A stretch of DNA of 64,000 nucleotides from Sulfurimonas marina. GTDB lineage: Bacteria > Campylobacterota > Campylobacteria > Campylobacterales > Sulfurimonadaceae. A program made the translations under genes and the position numbers. The notes below the pieces were generated by a model. That model was not told the DNA's origin, did not search any database, and saw only the letters and a program-made list of their open reading frames with translations. The stretch spans positions 2,108,001 to 2,172,000 of the forward strand of contig NZ_CP041165.1 of assembly GCF_014905095.1 (NCBI RefSeq). The letters run 5' to 3'. Positions 1-9,432 of the stretch are shown piece by piece (positions within the stretch are counted from its first letter, which is position 1; the number at the start of each line of letters is the position of its first letter).

Positions 1-832
1 TAGGCGTGCCTATGTTTTCAAACTCATAGTTGGTAAAAAGCTCATGCTTGGAAGCTTCGCTTTGAGAGTTCAGTGTATGACACAGAGCGCAGTTTGTATT
101 GTTCTCCGAGAAGAAAAGGGAGTACCCGAGTATCTCGGCATCGCTCCAGTTATCAGCTTCATAACACTCACTTGTAAGTCCGCCGTTTTCCTTACACTCC
201 AAAAAGCGATCGTACTTGGAATCAAACGGTGCAAACAGCTCCGTTTTTTCAAACTTCCCGATCGCCTCACGCATCGCCTCATAAGAGCTATTCACATCAT
301 CGAAAATATCTGCACCGTACAGTGTTTCAAACGCCTCTAAATATTGCGTATTCTCCTTGATGCGATCGATTACCGCACTCTTATCGCTCATCATCATCTC
401 CGCACCGTCAAGCGGCGGCCCCCCGGCCTGAACTTTCAATGTTGCTGCACGACCGTCGTGAAACTGTCCCCCGATATATACACCGTTTTGCTGTGAAAAC
501 TCAGGAGAAAACTGTGCATACGCAGCTGTCGGGGCATTGCGCCCTCCAAGACTTAGCCCGTCATCACCCACGGAGAATGCTCCGTGAACAAAGATACTTT
601 GATCAACACCATCCTCTGCAAAACGCGCATCTACAAATCCATGCTCTGGATCGTGACACGTTGCACAAGATGTCCCGCGGTTTAATGAGAGGTTTTGATC
701 AAAAAAGAGTTGCGCGCCCAACTCCTCTTTTGTGATGCTTTGCTGAGCGGGTATCTGCTCACCGCCGCCCCCGCCGCAACCGCTAAGTACAAACGTTGCC
801 GCGCTTAATAAAACTACAGAATACTTCATCAT
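1..832 (-). CDS. Di-heme cytochrome c peroxidase/MauG-like lipoprotein (partial)
   Basis: The protein starts MMKYS and runs off the left edge after about 277 residues. A lipoprotein signal ends at Cys19 (LSGC followed by a Gly run). Two c-type heme sites are visible, CATCH at residues 56-60 and CALCH near 248-252, the layout of the cytochrome c peroxidase/MauG family, which reduces peroxide or oxidises partner substrates in the periplasm. The AAGGAA ribosome site lies just before the double ATG. It is the last visible gene of the minus-strand iron-linked cluster. Its true substrate cannot be read from the sequence; MauG-like and peroxidase roles both remain open. Confidence 0.85.
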   Translation of the reverse strand, partial: MMKYSVVLLSAATFVLSGCGGGGGEQIPAQQSITKEELGAQLFFDQNLSLNRGTSCATCHDPEHGFVDARFAEDGVDQSIFVHGAFSVGDDGLSLGGRNAPTAAYAQFSPEFSQQNGVYIGGQFHDGRAATLKVQAGGPPLDGAEMMMSDKSAVIDRIKENTQYLEAFETLYGADIFDDVNSSYEAMREAIGKFEKTELFAPFDSKYDRFLECKENGGLTSECYEADNWSDAEILGYSLFFSENNTNCALCHTLNSQSEASKHELFTNYEFENIGTP

Positions 833-838
833 ATTTCC

Positions 839-2164
839 TTAGAAAATAAACCCTAAAGATAAAGCAAAAGAGTTTTCATCGGCAAGTTTTGCATCAACTC
901 CGTAGTCTCTCACCTTATAGTTTGTTTTAAGTACTACACGCGGATCGGGATAGTAAGCAAAGCCTCCCGTATATTCGAAAAAGCGATTGTTATCTACATA
1001 TTGTGTTTTTGAAGATGCATCCATATCAAGACGCTCAATTTCACCTACAAGGTAAAACTCTCCCGGCAGTTTAAAAAGATTAAAGATGTCATACCCTAAA
1101 GTGATATACTGTCCGTTTACACGGTTTGAGATACCCGTATTTGGCAGTTGTTCGTAATCTCCCCCTAAAGCTCCGTAACTTGCAAGGGCCTGAATATCAA
1201 AACCGTTCTTTTTATAAGAGGCATGTATCTCAGCCATTGTGATTGTTACATCCGCATCACCCGTGTGTCCTGTCGTAGTCCCAGGCTTTGTCTCCTCTGC
1301 AATACCAGAAGTTCCGTAAAGAAATGAACCTCCGATATTTACTCCACTGCTAAGATCATAAGAAAGACGCGTTACAAATGAAAAATCATCCGTAAACTGA
1401 CGAGCTCCTAAACGTCCCTGCTGTATAAAAGTCCCTTCTGTAAAACTTCCTGCATCGGGAGATGTAACTACACCTGCATAATATTCAAAGTTGTCAATCG
1501 TTCCATGTGCAAGTACACCGTTTGTATGCCAAGTTGAAGGGATAATAAGTGTCTCAACTACCGGACGATCCGCTGTTAAAAACGATGTCGGTTCATGGTT
1601 CAGATTTGTAAGCCCCATCGGTGTAAGTATATGCCCTACACGAATGTTGAAACTCGGATCAAGTAAAAAATCTAAGTATGAGAACTCTACGATTGCATAC
1701 TTGTAGTTTTTAGTATTGTCGCTTCTAGCCCCTCCGTCTTCAAACTCTATCTCCGTATTCATAATAATGTAGTCGTTAAATTTGTAACCGATGTAAGGTA
1801 CAAAACGAACAATGTTAAACTCACCTTTATTACGGGTTTCGTTTGCCGTATCACTTGAATAGTTTTTAAAATCGTTGTACTTGGTATATTTATACTCTCC
1901 ATATCCCCCTATACTCAAACCATCCTGTGAAAAATAAACTTTCGATGCCGCACCACCCATAGCACTAAAACTTTCATACTCTTGTACATCTTTGTAGTTC
2001 AGTGCACTTAACTCATTCAATATAGATTCATTTGTAGCGCTCTGCTCACTTTTTATCTGCTTGATCTCTTGTTTTAATAACTCTAACTCTTTTGCTAACT
2101 CTTCGTTTGTAGCTCCATATACCAAGGCGTTACATACACCTAAACTAAGCAATATTTTTTTCAT
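839..2164 (-). CDS. Predicted outer-membrane beta-barrel (porin-like) protein
   Basis: About 441 residues: a signal peptide, a short coiled-coil segment rich in Glu/Lys/Leu (roughly residues 20-45), then a long region of alternating aromatic and polar residues ending in Phe-Ile-Phe, as expected of an outer-membrane barrel. I start it at the internal ATG (MKKILLS) because GGAG lies 6 nt upstream; an ATG 12 nt further upstream is possible. The start overlaps the end of the hydroxylase gene by 20 nt, so the two are co-transcribed. By context it may carry substrates of the iron-linked cluster across the outer membrane, but the transported molecule is unknown. Confidence 0.7.
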   Translation of the reverse strand: MKKILLSLGVCNALVYGATNEELAKELELLKQEIKQIKSEQSATNESILNELSALNYKDVQEYESFSAMGGAASKVYFSQDGLSIGGYGEYKYTKYNDFKNYSSDTANETRNKGEFNIVRFVPYIGYKFNDYIIMNTEIEFEDGGARSDNTKNYKYAIVEFSYLDFLLDPSFNIRVGHILTPMGLTNLNHEPTSFLTADRPVVETLIIPSTWHTNGVLAHGTIDNFEYYAGVVTSPDAGSFTEGTFIQQGRLGARQFTDDFSFVTRLSYDLSSGVNIGGSFLYGTSGIAEETKPGTTTGHTGDADVTITMAEIHASYKKNGFDIQALASYGALGGDYEQLPNTGISNRVNGQYITLGYDIFNLFKLPGEFYLVGEIERLDMDASSKTQYVDNNRFFEYTGGFAYYPDPRVVLKTNYKVRDYGVDAKLADENSFALSLGFIF

Positions 2165-3041
2165 ATTTTTCTCCATTTAAAATTGATACAAACGGCTCAT
2201 ATAAAACTTCTAAAACCGTTGTATGTTTTACATCCGCGCCGAAAACCAGTTTCGAAGTAGATTGTGTGACGTAATATGTTTTAAACATCTGATCCCAGAT
2301 ACTCAAAACACTCCCATAGTTTGTGTTCATACTTTTTTTTGCATGATGCAGCTGATGTAAAAAAGGTGAGATCACAACTCTCTCTAAAACTCCGTAACGA
2401 AGCGGAATGTGAGAGTGACGCAAATTACTCCCCGCCATCCCGAAAATAAATGTGATCGCATTCATTCCTGCTATCTCCACTACACCTATATTTGCACCGA
2501 AAAAGTAGATAAATATCCCCGTAACTGCCCCTACACCAAGAGCGTAACGCAGTCCAAAAAGGATATTTTCCACCGGATGGACACGGTAAAAAGTAAGCGG
2601 GTTTAACACTTCGGCTGAGTGATGCACCCTGTGAAACTTCCAAAGCAAAGGGGACTCATGCATAAAACGGTGAAGCCAGTAACGTGTAAAATCATTTACA
2701 AGAAAAACACTCAGCGTATATCCGATCACTACCCAGAGTTTTTCAACACTGAAGTGGATATAACCAAACTGCTCCTGTAAAAGAAACACCGTCTGGAGTG
2801 AAATATCTTTTGAAGAGAGTATGAAAGGTAAAATCAACCCTATTTTTATTGCACTCACAACTACAAAATAACCGTAGTCAAGTTTTGCACAATGGTGCAG
2901 TAATACCCCTTTTGTAAAGTAGCTTTTTATCTCGGGATTAAAACGTATATAGATAACCGAGATCAAAAGAGCACTTAACAGGTAAAGCCAATAGATTCTC
3001 TGTGAGGCAGAAAAAAAGTACTCAACTCCAAGATACTCCAT
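2145..3041 (-). CDS. Sterol desaturase/fatty acid hydroxylase family membrane protein
   Basis: A 298-residue multi-span membrane protein with the histidine clusters of the fatty acid hydroxylase superfamily: HRFMH at 124-128, HRVHH at 137-141 and HQLHH near 230. These clusters bind a di-iron centre that hydroxylates or desaturates a lipid acyl or sterol-like chain. It sits between an imelysin gene (3-nt gap) and a barrel protein (20-nt overlap), so it belongs to the same transcript. A di-iron enzyme inside an iron-uptake-type cluster is unusual; the lipid substrate cannot be inferred. Confidence 0.85.
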   Translation of the reverse strand: MEYLGVEYFFSASQRIYWLYLLSALLISVIYIRFNPEIKSYFTKGVLLHHCAKLDYGYFVVVSAIKIGLILPFILSSKDISLQTVFLLQEQFGYIHFSVEKLWVVIGYTLSVFLVNDFTRYWLHRFMHESPLLWKFHRVHHSAEVLNPLTFYRVHPVENILFGLRYALGVGAVTGIFIYFFGANIGVVEIAGMNAITFIFGMAGSNLRHSHIPLRYGVLERVVISPFLHQLHHAKKSMNTNYGSVLSIWDQMFKTYYVTQSTSKLVFGADVKHTTVLEVLYEPFVSILNGEKYEKNIA

Positions 3042-3044
3042 CTT

Positions 3045-4118
3045 TTAGTCACCGTCTGCTTCAATAATGTCTTGTGTAAAATTGAGTGCATTGATAAGTG
3101 CCGTATAGTTGTTTTGCAATGCATTGAGATCAACATAAAGGGTATAGACCTTCTCATCTGTTAAACTATCACTCAAAGAGCCCTCTATACCCGCACATAT
3201 AGTGCGAAGTTCAACAAGCTTACTCTCGATTGCCTCAGCTTCGCTCGTTGCACCCCCTATGATAGCAAGCTCCTTAAACCCTGAGTCCATAAGCTCCTGA
3301 TGTGCTGCTAAAATAGAGTCTATTGCCTCTAGAGAGTATCTGCTGTTATAGTACTCGAGCCTTGCTGCATCGGGGTTATCTTTATACTTTAGAGTAAAAC
3401 CGGCACCGTCACCCACACGCCACTCTTTTGTTTTATATGCCGAATCTACAAGCTGGTTAACAACTACACTGATAGCGCTATCGCTATCTTCTAAAAATGC
3501 ACTGTTTTGCTCATAAAACTCATTGATAGTTTGCAGATTAGCTGCAATATTTTGTGCCATAATGATAGCTGCTTGTGTGCGTCTTTCATCGAAACTTGCC
3601 AAGAGCGTAGTTTGTTCTTCATTAACGCCAAAAAGTATGTATTCAAGTGCCGTTATACTTCTATATAAGTTTTTCACGGCAAGTGCATCGGCAATAGGAT
3701 CACTGCCTGATAAGATCAGATCAAGTTCAGCCACAAGTTCACTGTTTGTTATAGAGTGAAAATACTCTAAATAACGGGGAGGGTCTTGCATAATATTTTC
3801 ATACTCGTCAGCTACATAAAGTGCTTCAACTTTTTTATAACTACTTACAAGTTCAAGAAACTTCTCTTGGGCATTTTGCAAATCTGCTACAGAGTTATTC
3901 ACATCCTCAAGTAATACTGCAAGTTCTTGGGCTTGCGTATATGTCTGGTTTGCATCTTCTTGTAAAAGTGCATATATAAAACTCAGTGAGCTCTCTATAT
4001 CTGAAGTGAACTCTCCGCTCTTTAGCCCGTTTTCACCGTCATACGCATTATCACCGTTACATCCGATGAAAAACAATATCAATGCGAGTACACTTATTAT
4101 TTTCAATCGTAACTTCAT
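3045..4118 (-). CDS. Imelysin-like lipoprotein, divergent copy
   Basis: A 357-residue protein with a lipoprotein signal ending at Cys20 (FFIGC) and a helix-rich body resembling imelysin/IrpA-type periplasmic proteins, which are linked to iron uptake. The family's GxHxxE motif is replaced here by SITALE at residues 154-159, so the conserved Gly and His are missing while the Glu remains. The start overlaps the stop of the upstream di-heme gene by one base and has AAAAGGAA before it. The second, intact imelysin lies upstream in the same operon. The divergence suggests a structural or binding role different from the intact copy. Confidence 0.75.
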   Translation of the reverse strand: MKLRLKIISVLALILFFIGCNGDNAYDGENGLKSGEFTSDIESSLSFIYALLQEDANQTYTQAQELAVLLEDVNNSVADLQNAQEKFLELVSSYKKVEALYVADEYENIMQDPPRYLEYFHSITNSELVAELDLILSGSDPIADALAVKNLYRSITALEYILFGVNEEQTTLLASFDERRTQAAIIMAQNIAANLQTINEFYEQNSAFLEDSDSAISVVVNQLVDSAYKTKEWRVGDGAGFTLKYKDNPDAARLEYYNSRYSLEAIDSILAAHQELMDSGFKELAIIGGATSEAEAIESKLVELRTICAGIEGSLSDSLTDEKVYTLYVDLNALQNNYTALINALNFTQDIIEADGD

Positions 4119-5476
4119 TATATTCCTTTTAAAAACTCTAAAAGAGTCTCTCTTTGTTTTTTATCTAGCTGTCTAAAAGCCTCTTTTTGAGCCTGTGCCT
4201 CACCTCCATGCCATAAAATAGCCTCAGAGATACTCTTTGCACGTCCGTCGTGTAAAAGATTCAATTCACCTGAGACCTTTTCATATAAACCAATCCCCCA
4301 AAGTGGCGGTGTACGGAACTCATTTGCTTCGGCTTTAAAAATAGTGTGCCCATCACCAAGTCTCTCACCCATATCATGGAGTAAAAAATCGCTGTAAGGG
4401 TGAATCTCAACCCCTTTTTCTGTAGTAAAACTATCTACATGACACTTCACACATCCAAGCTCATCAAAGAGCTCTTGGCCCTTTTCAAAACCACCGATTC
4501 TTCTCTGAGCAGGGATTTTAAGTGTTTTGAGATAGTAAGTGATCGCATCAAGCCTTTCCATCGGAAGGTCAAACCCTCCACGCCCTTTTGGAGCTTTTAA
4601 ACACTCCTCTTGTTTATCCGTGCAGTTATCACTTGGATAGAGTGGGTTTGAGAGCCCCATATCGTTATGAGCTGCATTTGCACTCTGGTGTTTTACGGTA
4701 GCCGAGGCTGCTTTCCATGTAAAGCGTCCAAGTGCAGTTGTATTTGTCTCAGGGTTATATACCCAGTTAGCCTTGCCGGAGATCCCGTCTTTATCTTTAT
4801 CATCAATATCTTCATTTTTTAGGATCTCTTCGACCGCAATATCTTCAATAGCACCGAGTCCGATAAGAGCAAGGGCGATGTGCGGTGCAACGTTAGCATC
4901 CTGCTGTATTGCTCCGTATTGCAAGTTTTTTAGCTCATAATGAGGCTCATGGAGTGTATAGGTCTCACCGTCTTCAAAAGCTCCTTTTCTCTCTACATAA
5001 GAGAGTGCTACACTTCCCTCATACTTTACATCGCTCACTCCGTTAAAACTGAGTTGCCCTCCATAAGTGGGTTCTGGAATAAAACCGTTTCTCAACATCA
5101 AGTCATTATTAAGCTTTTTTTCCGATGGAATCGAGAGACGCATCACTAACGATCTGTGAATATTTCCATCTTTATCAAGGGCTATCCCTGCACCGTTATG
5201 CGGATGGCAATGTATACAAGTGTTTGCTGAAAACAGAGGTCCTAAACCGTCACGAGCCGTAGTTGCCGAGGGTGCTTCCACCCACGGGATTTTAAAGAAA
5301 CTTTTTCCAAGGATACGGTAATCCTCATCCTCATGGGAGAGTTTTACCGCTTTAGTAAAAACATGCTTGCTTTTATCTTGTGTATAAATTGCAGTTGTAT
5401 CTTGTGTTGCTCTGTCGCTGCTACAAGCTGCAAATAAAAATCCGGTTAGTGTTAAGGTGGTTGTCACTCTCGGCAT
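4118..5476 (-). CDS. DUF1111 di-heme oxidoreductase (lipoprotein)
   Basis: A 452-residue protein with a lipoprotein-type signal (FAACSS, Cys18) and two heme-binding sites, CIHCH at 87-91 and CVKCH near 342-346. The spacing and the C-terminal HDGR-type segment fit the DUF1111 di-heme family (often labelled thiol oxidoreductase-like). Such genes commonly lie beside imelysin genes, as here, where it sits between two of them. It probably transfers electrons in the periplasm, perhaps for metal oxidation or reduction, but the reaction is not established. Confidence 0.88.
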   Translation of the reverse strand: MPRVTTTLTLTGFLFAACSSDRATQDTTAIYTQDKSKHVFTKAVKLSHEDEDYRILGKSFFKIPWVEAPSATTARDGLGPLFSANTCIHCHPHNGAGIALDKDGNIHRSLVMRLSIPSEKKLNNDLMLRNGFIPEPTYGGQLSFNGVSDVKYEGSVALSYVERKGAFEDGETYTLHEPHYELKNLQYGAIQQDANVAPHIALALIGLGAIEDIAVEEILKNEDIDDKDKDGISGKANWVYNPETNTTALGRFTWKAASATVKHQSANAAHNDMGLSNPLYPSDNCTDKQEECLKAPKGRGGFDLPMERLDAITYYLKTLKIPAQRRIGGFEKGQELFDELGCVKCHVDSFTTEKGVEIHPYSDFLLHDMGERLGDGHTIFKAEANEFRTPPLWGIGLYEKVSGELNLLHDGRAKSISEAILWHGGEAQAQKEAFRQLDKKQRETLLEFLKGI

Positions 5477-5487
5477 GGTTCTATTCT

Positions 5488-6867
5488 TTATTTTGTTACG
5501 TCTGTCTCTTCAGAGTCAGTTACGTCATCTTCACTTAACGTAATACCGAATCTACCTGCAACATCCACCATTTTATCCCCAAGATCACGCATATCGTAGT
5601 GTGCGTATTTCACATTATCTTGGTTTGAGTTACCGTTTTTGATCTGATAATCAAAGTGGTAAGCACTTTTTGCAACACTGTCGATAGTCCCTACTCTTGT
5701 ATCTATACTAGCTATCAGCTGATCGATGCTTGACTTATCTTCTGCACTTAGTTTCGAGTAGAAGCTTGTCCCTTGAGAACTCCCTTTGTACACCCCTTTT
5801 AATACATTTACAAAACCTTGATAGTTTGTTGCAATATCTCTGTGTGTATTATCTGAGAAACATGAATGTTCATCCTCTTCACTCGGTGTATACACCGCAA
5901 CTGCCATACGCTCGTTTGCCAGTTCAGATTTTATAAATACACCCATCCCTGCAAAAATATCTCTAAGTGCATCATCGGCAGCTATATTTTTGGCTGCATC
6001 ATCACCGCTTAACTCACCTAAAAGTGCCCCGCGGTAACACCCTACACCTGTTGTACAGTTTGTCTCAGAACTTACCCATGCAGCAAGTGTATTGTTAAGG
6101 TCCTCTACTAAAAGATCACTTGCTGCATCAAGATAATCAAGACGACGATCTGCATTTGCAGCTGATGTAAAGTCAGTTAATGGACGCTCACCTGCTGCTA
6201 AAGCACCGTTTGTGATCGTGTCGTCTACAAAAGAATTATAATCCTGGTCTTGTCCCCAAAGTAAAAACTCAATCGCATGGTATCCGGTTGCAACGTTTGC
6301 ATCTCCACCGTTTTCATTTAACGCAGCTAGTGCCTCTTTTGTAATGTTTGTTACATCTACAGAGCTTGCTTCACTTCCGCTTGGTGTAAATACTCCTGCC
6401 GTATCGATAATATTTCCGCTTGTTTCGTTTCCGTCCGCATCAGTTGTATAATCAATCATATTCTCATCCAGAGGCCATGCATTCATCTGCCCCTCTGGTG
6501 CACCGTAAAGAGTTAATACCCAGCCCTCTTCTGCGTCAACCGGACCGTTTGATAGACGGAAAATCTCTGTTGTTCCGTATGATTCACGAGCACTAAGCCA
6601 TGCTGTTTTTGCAGTAGCCAAATTTTCTTCCGTCGGACTTGCCTTGAACGTATCTATAGCACTCTGTAATGCGATCGCATCATTTAAAGCATCCGTATAG
6701 TTTGCGAGAGCAATATCTGCATATGTTGTCAGTACCTCTTTTTTCTCTGCCGCACTTATTGCTGATGCACCTGTATCTGAAGAGTCAGATCCTCCACCGC
6801 CACATCCAACAAAAGATAAGGCACTTACAAGAGCTAAACTCCCTACAATTTTTTTCTCCAATTTCAT
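5488..6867 (-). CDS. Imelysin family iron-regulated lipoprotein
   Basis: A 459-residue protein with a lipoprotein signal (VGCGGGG, Cys22) and an imelysin domain that carries the canonical GxHxxE motif as GYHAIE at residues 195-200. Imelysin proteins are periplasmic or surface proteins tied to iron acquisition. This is the first gene of a minus-strand operon; AAGGAA precedes the ATG, and Fur-box-like palindromes lie at about 6881-6899 and 6933-6949. The di-heme gene follows after 11 nt. Confidence 0.88.
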   Translation of the reverse strand: MKLEKKIVGSLALVSALSFVGCGGGGSDSSDTGASAISAAEKKEVLTTYADIALANYTDALNDAIALQSAIDTFKASPTEENLATAKTAWLSARESYGTTEIFRLSNGPVDAEEGWVLTLYGAPEGQMNAWPLDENMIDYTTDADGNETSGNIIDTAGVFTPSGSEASSVDVTNITKEALAALNENGGDANVATGYHAIEFLLWGQDQDYNSFVDDTITNGALAAGERPLTDFTSAANADRRLDYLDAASDLLVEDLNNTLAAWVSSETNCTTGVGCYRGALLGELSGDDAAKNIAADDALRDIFAGMGVFIKSELANERMAVAVYTPSEEDEHSCFSDNTHRDIATNYQGFVNVLKGVYKGSSQGTSFYSKLSAEDKSSIDQLIASIDTRVGTIDSVAKSAYHFDYQIKNGNSNQDNVKYAHYDMRDLGDKMVDVAGRFGITLSEDDVTDSEETDVTK

Positions 6868-6880
6868 CTTATTTCCTTGA

Positions 6881-6952
6881 TATTGATATTGATTATCGAA
6901 ATACTATCAAAATCAAACTTTCACAATCTTTATATTGATAATCGTTATTAAT
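6881..6952 (-). promoter_or_regulatory. Fur-box-like operator region upstream of the imelysin operon
   Basis: Two stretches resemble the Fur consensus (GATAATGATAATCATTATC): TTGATATTGATTATCGAA near 6881-6899 and TTGATAATCGTTATTAA near 6935-6951, the second imperfectly palindromic. They lie 15-85 nt upstream of the first imelysin gene, where a repressor would block transcription. The gene content independently points to iron control. Binding is inferred by sequence resemblance only. Confidence 0.6.
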
Positions 6953-7105
6953 ATAAAGTTAAGTATTAATGGAATTTTGCTGTTTTATATGCTTAAATAG
7001 AAGATAAATTTAGCTTGGTAGGTGTTATTTTATTGGAAATATCATTTAGGGGAACAGTATAGATGTAGAGTTTTTATATCTTGTTACTCTTAAAACTACG
7101 CAGTA

Positions 7106-8029
7106 TCATTGTTTAATGATCGTTGCATATTCTTCAAAGTTTTTGCTAATGAAGAGATCTCTATCTGTAGTAATTAAGATATATCCCAGAGGTTTTTCAT
7201 CTAAAAACTGTTTTGCTAGTGCATAAGGCATAACCGATACAGCTGTTGCGTAAGCATCAAGATCACTGCTGCTAAGATCAGAGATCAAGGTAATAGAGGC
7301 AAAAGTTTTTTCACTTTGACGAAGATATGGACTTATAAGGTGGTTACTCTTTTTTGAACCTACATAGCGACGGTAGTTCCCGCTTGTCGTAATCCCGCTA
7401 ACGGGCTTTTTTGTTTCAATCTCAAATAGTTGCTCCTCGCTAAAAGGATTCTGCACACCCACTTTGCAACTCCCGATGCAACGGATATCACCGCTTGCAG
7501 CCACTATCGCTTTTTTCACGCCCTTATTTATAAAAAACTGTGTTGCCTTTTGGACACCGAACCCTTTTCCCATACCGCCGAGGTCTATCTTTATCCCTTT
7601 ATTTATCTGTGCACTCTCCCGATTAAATTTCAAACCGGAAAATCCAACTTTTGCACTTTTTAATAGTTGTGGATGGGGGATGAACTCTCTGTTTTCTCCG
7701 AAACGGTAAAGGCCTTTTGTGATCGAACCTATTGTTATATCGAAATAGCCGTGGGTAGAGTGATAATACTGTTGTGAGAGTTTTAAGGCCTCATAAGTGA
7801 AAGGGTGTAGTTTTACAAGATGCTGATGATTGAGTTTATAAATATCCCCTTCAGGCTTGTAAGAGGAGAGTGCATAATCAACTTCACGGATAATCTTAAA
7901 ACCCTCATTAATCAGCTCTTCATGATCGTCTAAAGTGATACTTACCAGTGTACCCATATGCACTTGTGTACGGGTTTGTGCAGACAAAACAACACAAAAG
8001 AGAAAAAGAAGCAGACTAAGTAGTTTCAA
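7106..8029 (-). CDS. apbE: FAD:protein FMN transferase
   Basis: A 307-residue ApbE-family protein with an N-terminal signal peptide. It attaches FMN covalently to threonine or serine of target flavoproteins outside the cytoplasm, for example NQR or RNF subunits. Family marks are the DLGGMGKGFGVQKA stretch, a Gly-Asp pair (ASGDI), SGITTSGNYRRY, HLISP, and the Mg-binding DLDAYATAVSVM segment near the C terminus. It follows the diguanylate cyclase gene after 2 nt, so the two share a transcript; no flavoprotein target is visible next door. Confidence 0.93.
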   Translation of the reverse strand: MKLLSLLLFLFCVVLSAQTRTQVHMGTLVSITLDDHEELINEGFKIIREVDYALSSYKPEGDIYKLNHQHLVKLHPFTYEALKLSQQYYHSTHGYFDITIGSITKGLYRFGENREFIPHPQLLKSAKVGFSGLKFNRESAQINKGIKIDLGGMGKGFGVQKATQFFINKGVKKAIVAASGDIRCIGSCKVGVQNPFSEEQLFEIETKKPVSGITTSGNYRRYVGSKKSNHLISPYLRQSEKTFASITLISDLSSSDLDAYATAVSVMPYALAKQFLDEKPLGYILITTDRDLFISKNFEEYATIIKQ

Positions 8030-8031
8030 TT

Positions 8032-8904
8032 TTAAAGTTTTACCGCTTTATTTCGTGTCTCTTTAGCTTTATATAAAGCTTTATCGGCTCTTTTGAAACA
8101 GCTTCTTTCTTTATCGCCATCCAAAATCTCCGAAACCCCCAGACTAATAGTAATTTTCGGCAGATACGGATCTTCAAAGTTTTCAACAAGCAGGCGCAGC
8201 TCTTCAGCCTTGCGATAAGCTGCATCGATATCCGCTTTTGGAAGAAGGATAATAAACTCTTCCCCACCCCATCGTGCAAATATATCACTGCTTCTGATGT
8301 GTTGGTTTATAAGCTTTGTAAACTCGATAAGTACTTTGTCTCCGACATCATGACCATAGTTGTCATTAACCTGTTTAAAATGATCAATATCTAATAAAAT
8401 AATTGAAAGTCTTTCCCCATTTTTATGCTTGTCAGTATAAGCCTGTTTGAGCATAGTGTTAAATATCTGTCTATTATAGATATCTGTTAAGGGATCTTTA
8501 TAAGCAAGTTTTTCCAGAATCTTTCTTTCACTCTCAAGTGAAGTGATATCTGTAAAAATAACTACATACGTTTTTTCATACTCTTCTAGTTTTCCCACAG
8601 AAACTTCAAAAGCTTTTCCTTCACCCTGGTTGCTAACCATAGATACTTTTACACCCTCTTTCTGTCTGTAGATATAGTCTACCCACAACTCACCATCTTT
8701 AAGATCTTTTAGTGAAAAAAAGCCGTCATATTCTATAAAAAGATGACAGACACATTTACAAAGTGTTTGAAGCTGTTCTAATGATTCAAGGCCTAAGAAA
8801 TCTAAAAAACTTTTATTTGAAAGCAGAATTTTTTCCCCATTAGTGACTATCAAAGGGTTTGGAATAATATCAATAGTAGTTAAAAATGTTGAATTATTTA
8901 TCAT
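8032..8904 (-). CDS. PAS-GGDEF diguanylate cyclase
   Basis: A 290-residue soluble protein: a PAS-like sensory domain (about residues 1-120) and a GGDEF domain (about 130-290) with the active site GGEEF. An RxxD inhibitory I-site (RSSD) lies five residues before it, so both synthesis of cyclic di-GMP and product inhibition are expected. No membrane segment is present. There is no clear ribosome-binding site; a CATAAT box with a TGn extension ends 5 nt before the ATG, so the mRNA may be leaderless. ApbE is the next gene of the transcript. Confidence 0.92.
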   Translation of the reverse strand: MINNSTFLTTIDIIPNPLIVTNGEKILLSNKSFLDFLGLESLEQLQTLCKCVCHLFIEYDGFFSLKDLKDGELWVDYIYRQKEGVKVSMVSNQGEGKAFEVSVGKLEEYEKTYVVIFTDITSLESERKILEKLAYKDPLTDIYNRQIFNTMLKQAYTDKHKNGERLSIILLDIDHFKQVNDNYGHDVGDKVLIEFTKLINQHIRSSDIFARWGGEEFIILLPKADIDAAYRKAEELRLLVENFEDPYLPKITISLGVSEILDGDKERSCFKRADKALYKAKETRNKAVKL

Positions 8905-9034
8905 GTAATATTATGACATTTCATAGCTTAAAACCCATACTTTTCTATATTTTATATAAGAAATTAAAATATTAATACAGTTTAAGGAAAGAGAATAATC
9001 GTATTAAAATAAAAAGTGGAAAATTTAAATAAGA

Positions 9035-9068
9035 GGGAAAAAGTACTAAACCCAAAAAGTGGGTTTAG
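9035..9068 (-). terminator. Rho-independent terminator after rplT
   Basis: A perfect 9-bp stem (CTAAACCCA paired with TGGGTTTAG, 9046-9068) with a 5-nt loop is followed on the minus strand by a T-rich run (TACTTTTT). It lies 8 nt after the rplT stop codon and closes the rpmI-rplT unit. Confidence 0.85.
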
Positions 9069-9075
9069 TGTATGA

Positions 9076-9432
9076 TTATGCTAGTGCAGCTTTAGAAGCT
9101 TCTACTACTTTTGTGAAAGCAGCAGCATCATTCATAGCCATATCAGCAAGAATTTTACGGTCAAGCTCGATGCCAGATTTTTTAAGCCCGTTCATGAAAG
9201 TTGAGTAGTTCATACCGTTTAAACGACATGCAGCATTGATACGGATGATCCATAATTTACGGAATTCACGTTTCTTTTGCTTACGGTCACGGAACGCATA
9301 CATCATTGAACGTTCTAATTGTTCCTTAGCTTTTCTAAAGTGTTTACGACGACCACTATAGAAACCTTTTGCTAATTTTAATATTTTTTTGTGTCTTCTT
9401 CTACGAACAACACCAGTTTTTACTCTTGGCAT
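9076..9432 (-). CDS. rplT: 50S ribosomal protein L20
   Basis: A 118-residue basic protein, normal length for L20. The N terminus ([19 protein letters not shown]) and the [11 protein letters not shown] and ADMAMND segments are typical. L20 binds 23S rRNA early in 50S assembly and represses its own operon in other bacteria. AAGGAA precedes the ATG. It follows rpmI after a 106-nt gap that contains two hairpins, and a strong terminator follows it. infC is not next to it here. Confidence 0.98.
   Translation of the reverse strand: MPRVKTGVVRRRRHKKILKLAKGFYSGRRKHFRKAKEQLERSMMYAFRDRKQKKREFRKLWIIRINAACRLNGMNYSTFMNGLKKSGIELDRKILADMAMNDAAAFTKVVEASKAALA

Noticed and set aside
439-735. Plus-strand open frame opposite the di-heme peroxidase gene
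   Set aside because: It is a shadow of the minus-strand gene, which has a signal peptide, two heme motifs and a ribosome site.
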